Shown: in pieces, positions 58,743 to 64,000 of the stretch | Numbering within the stretch: position 1 is the stretch's first letter | Layout of the letters: each line of letters begins with the position of its first letter | Assembly: GCA_018262975.1 (NCBI GenBank) | Contig: JADFDG010000004.1 | Coordinates: forward strand, 45,961 to 109,960 | Source of the DNA: Gammaproteobacteria bacterium | GTDB lineage: Bacteria; Pseudomonadota; Gammaproteobacteria; Pseudomonadales; JADFDG01 | Direction of reading: 5' to 3' | Length of the DNA: 64,000 bases | The notes under the pieces: model-generated | Databases searched by the model: none | The model's input: the letters and a program-made list of their open reading frames with translations, nothing else | Told to the model about the DNA's origin: nothing | Program-made: the position numbers and the translations under genes

Positions 58743-60188
58743 TCAACCTTCGAGTTTCATGTTGCTGTCGGCGAGCTTCGCCGAGATCGCGCCGATATCG
58801 CCGGCGCCCTGGGTAAGCAGCACGTCGCCATCACGCAGCACGCCGCGCAGCACCTTGGCCACGTCGGCGGCCGTCTCCACGAACACCGGGTCCATCTGGC
58901 CGCGCGCGCGGATGCTGCGGCACAGGCTGCGGCCGTCGGCACCGGCGATCGGTGCTTCGCCGGCCGGGTAGATTTCCATCAGCAGCAGCACGTCCACTTC
59001 CGACAGCGCCTGGACGAAGTCCTCGTACAGTTCCTTGGTACGCGTATAGCGGTGCGGCTGGTACAACATCACGGCGCGGCGCTCCGGCCACACCTTGCGC
59101 AGGGCGGCGACGGTGGCCTGCACCTCGCGCGGGTGGTGGCCGTAGTCGTCCACCAGCGTGACCTGGCCGTTGGGCGTGTCGAAGGTGCCGTACACCTGGA
59201 AGCGGCGACCCACGCCCTGGAACTTCGCCAGCGCATCGACGATGGCCTTGTCCGGCACGCGCTCGTCGGTGGCCACGGCGATGGCCGCCAGCGCATTGAG
59301 TACGTTGTGGCGACCCGGGATGGACAGGGTGACCGCCAGCGGCTTGTGCGGCGCCGGGCGGTGCGCGGTGAAATGCGTGCGCATGCCGTCGTGGCGGATG
59401 TCGGTGGCGCGGAAGTCGGCGCCGTCCTGCTCGATGCCGTAGGTCAGCGTGGTGCGGCCGATGCGCGGCAACAGGCGGCGGACCACCGGGTCGTCGATGC
59501 ACACCACCGCCACACCGTAAAACGGCAGGTTGTGCAGGAAGTCGATGAAGGTGTTCTCCAGCTTGGCGAAATCACCGCCATAGGTGGACATGTGGTCAGC
59601 GTCGATGTTGGTGACGATCGACACCATCGGCTGCAGGTGCATGAACGACGCGTCACTCTCGTCGGCCTCGGCCACGAAGTAGCGACTGCCACCAAGCTGG
59701 GCATTGGTGCCGGCGCTGTTCAGGCGGCCGCCGATCACGAAGGTAGGATCGAGGCCCGCCTCGCCGAGGATGGACGCCACCAGGCTGGTGGTGGTGGTCT
59801 TGCCGTGCGTGCCGGCGATGGCGATGCCATGGCGGTAGCGCATCAGCTCGGCGAGCATTTCCGCGCGCGGCACCACCGGGATGCGCGCCTCGCGCGCCGC
59901 CACCACTTCCGGGTTCTGCTCGTTGACCGCCGAGCTCACCACGATCACGTCGGCGCCCTGCACGTTGTCACCGGCATGGCCGATGAACACTTCGGCGCCC
60001 ATGCTCTTCAGGCGTCGGGTGGTGGCGCCTTCCTTCAGGTCGGAACCGCTGATGTGGTAGCCCTGGTTGAGCAGCACCTCGGCGATGCCGCTCATGCCGG
60101 CGCCGCCGATGCCCACGAAGTGGATTCGGCGGATGCGGCGCATTTCCGGTACCGGGAAGCGGGCGTGGTCTTGGCTTGCGGGTTTCAT
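58743..60188 (-). CDS. murC: UDP-N-acetylmuramate--L-alanine ligase
   Basis: A 481-residue Mur ligase adding the first stem-peptide residue. The N-terminal Rossmann motif [22 protein letters not shown], the ATP loop [15 protein letters not shown], and the central [29 protein letters not shown] and [11 protein letters not shown] are all present. It overlaps murG by four bases (ATGA). A second Met at codon 16 (MRRIRRIHF) could be the true start. Confidence 0.98.
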   Translation of the reverse strand: MKPASQDHARFPVPEMRRIRRIHFVGIGGAGMSGIAEVLLNQGYHISGSDLKEGATTRRLKSMGAEVFIGHAGDNVQGADVIVVSSAVNEQNPEVVAAREARIPVVPRAEMLAELMRYRHGIAIAGTHGKTTTTSLVASILGEAGLDPTFVIGGRLNSAGTNAQLGGSRYFVAEADESDASFMHLQPMVSIVTNIDADHMSTYGGDFAKLENTFIDFLHNLPFYGVAVVCIDDPVVRRLLPRIGRTTLTYGIEQDGADFRATDIRHDGMRTHFTAHRPAPHKPLAVTLSIPGRHNVLNALAAIAVATDERVPDKAIVDALAKFQGVGRRFQVYGTFDTPNGQVTLVDDYGHHPREVQATVAALRKVWPERRAVMLYQPHRYTRTKELYEDFVQALSEVDVLLLMEIYPAGEAPIAGADGRSLCRSIRARGQMDPVFVETAADVAKVLRGVLRDGDVLLTQGAGDIGAISAKLADSNMKLEG

Positions 60189-61267
60189 CGGGTCACCTTG
60201 TGCTGGACCAGCGCGTTGCAGATGCGCGCGATCTCGGTGGATACGTCGCCGAAAGAGGCGTTGCGTGCGGCAGAGGCCATCGCCTGCAGCACGCTGCGGT
60301 CGGCCATCGCGCGGATGTCGGCCGCCAGCGCCTGGGCGTCCAGGCGCGACTGCGGCAGCAGGCGCGCGGCGCCGGCCGCCACCAGGTAGCCGGCGTTGTG
60401 GGTCTGGTGGTCATCGACCGCGTGCGGGAACGGCACGAAGATCGCAGGCACGCCCGCCGCGGCCAGCTCGCTCACCGTCAGCGCGCCGGCGCGGCACACC
60501 ACCAGGTCGGCCCAGGCATAAGCGGCGGCCATGTCGTCGATGAACGGCACGACATCGGCGGCGACGTTCACCCGCGCGTAATTGCCGCGCGTTTCCTCCA
60601 CCGACTTGCGGCCGGTCTGGTGGCGTACATCGAGGCGCATGTCGCGCGCCACCAGTGCCAGCGCACCCGGCACGTGCGTGTTGAGTGCCTGCGCCCCGAG
60701 GCTGCCGCCTACCACCAGGATACGCAGCGCGCCCTCGCGGCCGGCATAGCGCGTCGCCGGCGCCGGCACCGCGCAAATCGCGTCGCGCACCGGGTTGCCA
60801 ACGACGGTCGCGCCGGGCAATTGCTGCGTCGCCTGCGGGAAGGCGACCAGCACGCGGCTGGCGATCCTCGCCAGCAGGCGATTGGTCAGGCCGGCGATCG
60901 CGTTCTGCTCGTGCACCACCAGCGGCACGCCGGCAAGGCGCGCGGCGACTCCACCCGGACCGGAGGCAAAACCGCCGAAACCGATCACCAGGTCCGGGCG
61001 CTCGCGACGTACCACGCGCAGCGCACCGGCCAGCGAGCGCGCCAGCTTGAACGGTGCGGCGAGCAGGCGAGCCGCGCCCGAACCGCGCAGGCCCGACACC
61101 GGCAGCGTGCTGATCGCGATGCCGTGCCTCGTCACCAGCTCGACTTCCATGCCGCCCTCGGAGCCCAGCCAGTGGATCTGCCAGCCATCCGCGGCAAGGC
61201 GCTGCGCCACCGCCAGCGCGGGGAACACGTGGCCACCGGTACCGCCTGCCATCACCAGGGCCTTCAT
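60185..61267 (-). CDS. murG: UDP-GlcNAc:lipid I GlcNAc transferase
   Basis: A 360-residue membrane-associated GT28 glycosyltransferase that makes lipid II. N-terminal [51 protein letters not shown], and the C-terminal donor site [36 protein letters not shown] are diagnostic. It overlaps ftsW and murC by four bases each. Confidence 0.98.
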   Translation of the reverse strand: MKALVMAGGTGGHVFPALAVAQRLAADGWQIHWLGSEGGMEVELVTRHGIAISTLPVSGLRGSGAARLLAAPFKLARSLAGALRVVRRERPDLVIGFGGFASGPGGVAARLAGVPLVVHEQNAIAGLTNRLLARIASRVLVAFPQATQQLPGATVVGNPVRDAICAVPAPATRYAGREGALRILVVGGSLGAQALNTHVPGALALVARDMRLDVRHQTGRKSVEETRGNYARVNVAADVVPFIDDMAAAYAWADLVVCRAGALTVSELAAAGVPAIFVPFPHAVDDHQTHNAGYLVAAGAARLLPQSRLDAQALAADIRAMADRSVLQAMASAARNASFGDVSTEIARICNALVQHKVTR

Positions 61268-62409
61268 GCCGCCACCACCTGGCGCGGCGTGCGCGCGATG
61301 CGGGTGGCGCCGCTTGCGGCAGCGCCCAGTTGCCAGAGCGCGCCCAGCAGCACGCAGTTGGCCAGCAGGCTGGAACCGCCATAGCTCACCAGCGGCAGGG
61401 TCAATCCCTTGGTGGGCATGAGCCCCATGTTCACGCCCATGTTGATGAAAGCCTGCACGCCGAACAGCACCGCGGCGCCCCAGGCGAAATAGGCGCCGAA
61501 GGCATCGCCGGCCTCGGCGCGGTCACGCGCGATGCGCAGCACGGCGCCAACCAGCAGGACGAACAGCGTCACCAGCGTGATCACCCCGAACAGGCCGAAT
61601 TCCTCGGCCGCCACCGCGAACACGAAGTCCGTGTGCGCCTCCGGCAGGTAGAACAGCTTCTGCACGCTGTTGCCGAGGCCGACGCCGATGACCTCGCCGC
61701 GACCGAAGGCAATCAGGCTCTGCACCAGCTGGTAGCCGGAATCGAACTGGTGCTGCCAGGGATCGAGGAAGCTGGTGAGACGGGCCATGCGGTAGGGCTG
61801 CGTGACCACCAGCGCGACGATGCCGGCCGCGCCGATCGCGCCGAGGCCGGCGACCCATTTCCACGGCATGCCCGCGAGGAACAACATGGCGAACACCATG
61901 GCCACGATCACCATGGACGTGCCCATGTCGGGCTCCAGCAGCAACAGCACCAGCAGCACGCCCAGCACGCCCAGCGGCTTGAGCACCGTGACCGGATCAA
62001 CGAGCGCATCGCGACGACGCGCCAGGTAATCGGCCAGGAACGCCAGCATGCCCAGCTTGGCGAACTCGGACGGCTGCACGTTGAACAGCACCAGAGGGAT
62101 CCAGCGCTGGCTGCCATTGACCTCGCGGCCGATGCCGGGAATCAGCACCAGCACCAGCCCGAGAATCCCCGCGACCAGCAGCAGCGGGCTGAAGCGCTGC
62201 CACATTTCCACCGGGACGCGGGCCACGAACACGCCGACCGTGACAGCCACCAGCACGAACACGCCGTGGCGCAGGCTGAAATAGAACGGGTTGTGCAGCT
62301 TGGTGTCGGCAAAGTGGATGGAGGCCGATGTCACCAGCAGGAAGCCGGTAACGACCAGCAGCGCGGCGCTGAGCAGCAATTGCTGGCGGGAAGACAGGAA
62401 CGGCAGCAT
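61264..62409 (-). CDS. ftsW: Peptidoglycan glycosyltransferase FtsW
   Basis: A 381-residue SEDS-family polymerase with about ten transmembrane helices, dedicated to septal peptidoglycan. The family signature reads HTDFVFAVAAEEFGLFGV and NMGVNMGLMPTKGLTLPLVSYGGSS, with the catalytic Asp region GSQRWIPLVLFNVQPSEFAKL..LLEPDMGTSMV. The start MLPFLSSRQQL at 62409 overlaps the murD stop by one base (TGATG); the tracked extension lies in murD sequence. Confidence 0.97.
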   Translation of the reverse strand: MLPFLSSRQQLLLSAALLVVTGFLLVTSASIHFADTKLHNPFYFSLRHGVFVLVAVTVGVFVARVPVEMWQRFSPLLLVAGILGLVLVLIPGIGREVNGSQRWIPLVLFNVQPSEFAKLGMLAFLADYLARRRDALVDPVTVLKPLGVLGVLLVLLLLEPDMGTSMVIVAMVFAMLFLAGMPWKWVAGLGAIGAAGIVALVVTQPYRMARLTSFLDPWQHQFDSGYQLVQSLIAFGRGEVIGVGLGNSVQKLFYLPEAHTDFVFAVAAEEFGLFGVITLVTLFVLLVGAVLRIARDRAEAGDAFGAYFAWGAAVLFGVQAFINMGVNMGLMPTKGLTLPLVSYGGSSLLANCVLLGALWQLGAAASGATRIARTPRQVVAA

Positions 62410-63764
62410 CAGCCGGCCTCCCCGGTGCGTGCGCGCACCAGCTGCTCGAAGTGGGTGCCCCGCGCGTCGTAGCCGCTGTACATGTCGAAGCTGGCACAGG
62501 CAGGCGACAGCAGCACCACGTCGCCCGGGCGCGCCAGGCGCGCGCACTGGCTGACGGCGTCATCCATGGACGACGCATCAACCAGCTTGTCCTGCTCGCC
62601 GAGCGCCGCGCGGATCAGCGGCGCATCCTGGCCGATCAGCACGACGTTGCGCACGTGCGCGCGCACGTGCGGGTCGAGCAGGCGGAAGTCCTGGTCCTTG
62701 CCCAGGCCGCCGGCAATCAGCACCACCTTGCCACGGATGTTCTCGCCGAAGCCGGCCAGCGCGGCTGCCGTCGCGCCGATGTTGGTGCCCTTGGAGTCGT
62801 TGTACCAGGCCACGCCGTTGGCCTCGGCGACGAACCGGCAGCGGTGCGCCAGGCCCGGGAACTCGCGCAGGGCGCGCAGCATCGCCGCCTGCGGCAGGCC
62901 GGCGGCGGCACCGAGGCCGAGTGCCGCCAGCGCGTTGAGCTGGTTGTGGGTGCCCTTGATGCGCATGGCGTCGCAGGCCAGCAGCGGCTGGCCGTCCAGC
63001 GTCAGCGTACGCAGGCCATCGATCACGTTGATGCCATAGCCCTGGCCGGCGGCACCGGCTCCGAAAGTGACCACCTTGCCGGCCAACCCGCCACGCGGCG
63101 CCGACCAAGGATCGTCGCGGTTAACCACCGCGGTGGCGCAATGCGCGTAGATGCGCTGCTTGGCCATGCCGTAGGCGGCGAAATCCGCGTAGCGGTCCAT
63201 GTGGTCTTCGGACAGGTTGAGGATGGTCGCGCCGGCGAGCTGCAGCGAATACGTGGTCTCCAGCTGGAAGCTCGACAGTTCGAGCACGTAGCAGTCCACG
63301 TCGCCGGCAACCAGGTCGAGCGCCGGCGTACCGAAATTGCCACCCACCGCCGCGCGCAGGCCGGCGGCAGTGATCATTTCGCCGACCAGCGCGGTCACGG
63401 TGCTCTTGCCGTTCGAACCGGTGATGCCGATGACCGGCACCTGCGGCCGGGTCGCGCGCAGGTGGCGGGCGAACAGTTCGATGTCGCCGATGACTTCGAT
63501 GCCGTCGGCAGCGGCGGCGGCGATTTCCGCGGTGGCAACGGCGATGCCCGGGCTCACCACCAGCGAGGTGGCGCCGGCGCGCCAGCCTTCGCCGAACCCG
63601 CCGGTGATGATTTCCACGCCGGGGAATTCGGCGCGTACGGCGTCGAGGCCCGGCGGGTTGTCGCGGGTGTCCACGACGCGCACGGCCGCACCCTGCCCGC
63701 GCAACCAGCGCAGGCAGGAAACGCCCGTCTTGCCCAGACCCACGACCACGTACATCGCCTTCAT
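62409..63764 (-). CDS. murD: UDP-N-acetylmuramoyl-L-alanine--D-glutamate ligase
   Basis: A 451-residue Mur ligase. The N-terminal VVVGLGKTGVSCLRWL, the ATP loop GITGSNGKSTVTALVGEM, YVLELSSFQLET, LNLSEDHMDRYADFAAYGMAK and the C-terminal DSKGTNIGATAAAL match MurD. It lies about 20 bases after mraY and overlaps ftsW by one base. The order mraY-murD-ftsW-murG-murC-ddl-ftsQ-ftsA-ftsZ-lpxC is the standard dcw arrangement. Confidence 0.98.
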   Translation of the reverse strand: MKAMYVVVGLGKTGVSCLRWLRGQGAAVRVVDTRDNPPGLDAVRAEFPGVEIITGGFGEGWRAGATSLVVSPGIAVATAEIAAAAADGIEVIGDIELFARHLRATRPQVPVIGITGSNGKSTVTALVGEMITAAGLRAAVGGNFGTPALDLVAGDVDCYVLELSSFQLETTYSLQLAGATILNLSEDHMDRYADFAAYGMAKQRIYAHCATAVVNRDDPWSAPRGGLAGKVVTFGAGAAGQGYGINVIDGLRTLTLDGQPLLACDAMRIKGTHNQLNALAALGLGAAAGLPQAAMLRALREFPGLAHRCRFVAEANGVAWYNDSKGTNIGATAAALAGFGENIRGKVVLIAGGLGKDQDFRLLDPHVRAHVRNVVLIGQDAPLIRAALGEQDKLVDASSMDDAVSQCARLARPGDVVLLSPACASFDMYSGYDARGTHFEQLVRARTGEAG

Positions 63765-63783
63765 TCCTCCTGTTTGCCCTGGC

Positions 63784-64000
63784 TCAGCGCAGCTTCAGCG
63801 AAGCCAGGCCGATCAGCACCAGCACGAACGTGATGATCCAGAAACGCACGATCACCTTTGGCTCCGGCCAGCCCTTGAGTTCGAAGTGGTGGTGGATGGG
63901 CGCCATGCGGAATATCCGCTTGCCGGTCAGCTTGAACGACGCCACCTGGAGCATCACCGACACCGTTTCCAGCACGAAGATGCCGCCCATGATGAACAGC
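63784..64000 (-). CDS. mraY: MraY C-terminal part (partial at window edge)
   Basis: The last 71 or so residues of phospho-N-acetylmuramoyl-pentapeptide transferase, the membrane enzyme that makes lipid I. The tail with [52 protein letters not shown] contains the family's invariant APIHHHFE loop and two transmembrane segments. The start lies beyond the right edge of the window. Confidence 0.96.
   Translation of the reverse strand, partial: LFIMGGIFVLETVSVMLQVASFKLTGKRIFRMAPIHHHFELKGWPEPKVIVRFWIITFVLVLIGLASLKLR

Overview
The window is a dense, high-GC chromosomal segment of a gammaproteobacterium. Gene content and order resemble Pseudomonas and Xanthomonadales chromosomes: a division/cell-wall (dcw) cluster followed by lpxC, a DUF721/dciA gene, an M23 peptidase, secA, argJ and a mutT-thiE fusion; and a pilBCD-coaE-yacG block beside pilin genes, tRNA-Thr, nadC, a DUF1631 gene, ampD and ampE. 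I cannot fix the genus. A family of short palindromic repeats (core GGGGGCATGGCCCCC) fits a REP-rich, Xanthomonadales-like genome. I see no prophage, insertion sequence, CRISPR array or plasmid gene.

Layout. 1-2.8 kb: the end of an unknown gene, prfC and an AraC-type regulator. 2.8-7.7 kb: a compact minus-strand operon (BASS symporter, SDR, secreted CxxCH/Vgb-like protein, MFS exporter) facing the regulator. 7.8-10.6 kb: leuA, a holD-like gene and rimI. 10.6-14 kb: a rhombosortase-like protease with a small secreted Cys-rich protein, then groES-groEL under a CIRCE-like operator. 14.3-17.3 kb: a 1008-residue repeat lipoprotein with FG-GAP-type repeats. 17.3-25.5 kb: HugZ-like protein, alkyltransferase-like protein, L,D-transpeptidase, ampG, an ABC exporter pair, a response regulator with a degenerate GGDEF domain, and panE. 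25.5-28.4 kb: a cobalamin riboswitch, btuB and a PduO-type adenosyltransferase. 28.4-32.7 kb: aceE-aceF. 32.8-39.8 kb: DUF1631-ampD-ampE, an AGCS symporter, nadC and a TfpX/TfpZ-type gene. 39.8-46.7 kb: two paralogous type IV pilins, each with a sigma-54-like promoter, a minor pilin and tRNA-Thr(CGU) between them, then pilBCD, coaE and yacG. 46.7-53.3 kb: mutT-thiE, argJ, secA, M23 peptidase and dciA. 53.3-64 kb: lpxC, ftsZ, ftsA, ftsQ, ddl, murC, murG, ftsW, murD and the end of mraY, transcribed toward the window start.

How the genes work together. Cell-wall biology dominates: peptidoglycan precursor synthesis and division (mraY to lpxC), crosslinking (L,D-transpeptidase), and recycling with beta-lactam sensing (ampG, ampD, ampE). 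Type IV pilus assembly, central carbon metabolism (PDH) and vitamin B12 uptake and activation make up the other modules.

The most notable points are: (1) a pilin locus that looks like a duplicated or exchanged pilin island at tRNA-Thr; (2) a palindromic repeat family that supplies stop codons to neighbouring genes and has one copy read in frame inside the AceF linker; (3) the five-repeat plus FG-GAP lipoprotein; (4) the secreted CxxCH/Vgb-like protein in an uncharacterised operon. All calls come from reading the sequence and the supplied translations; no database search was run.
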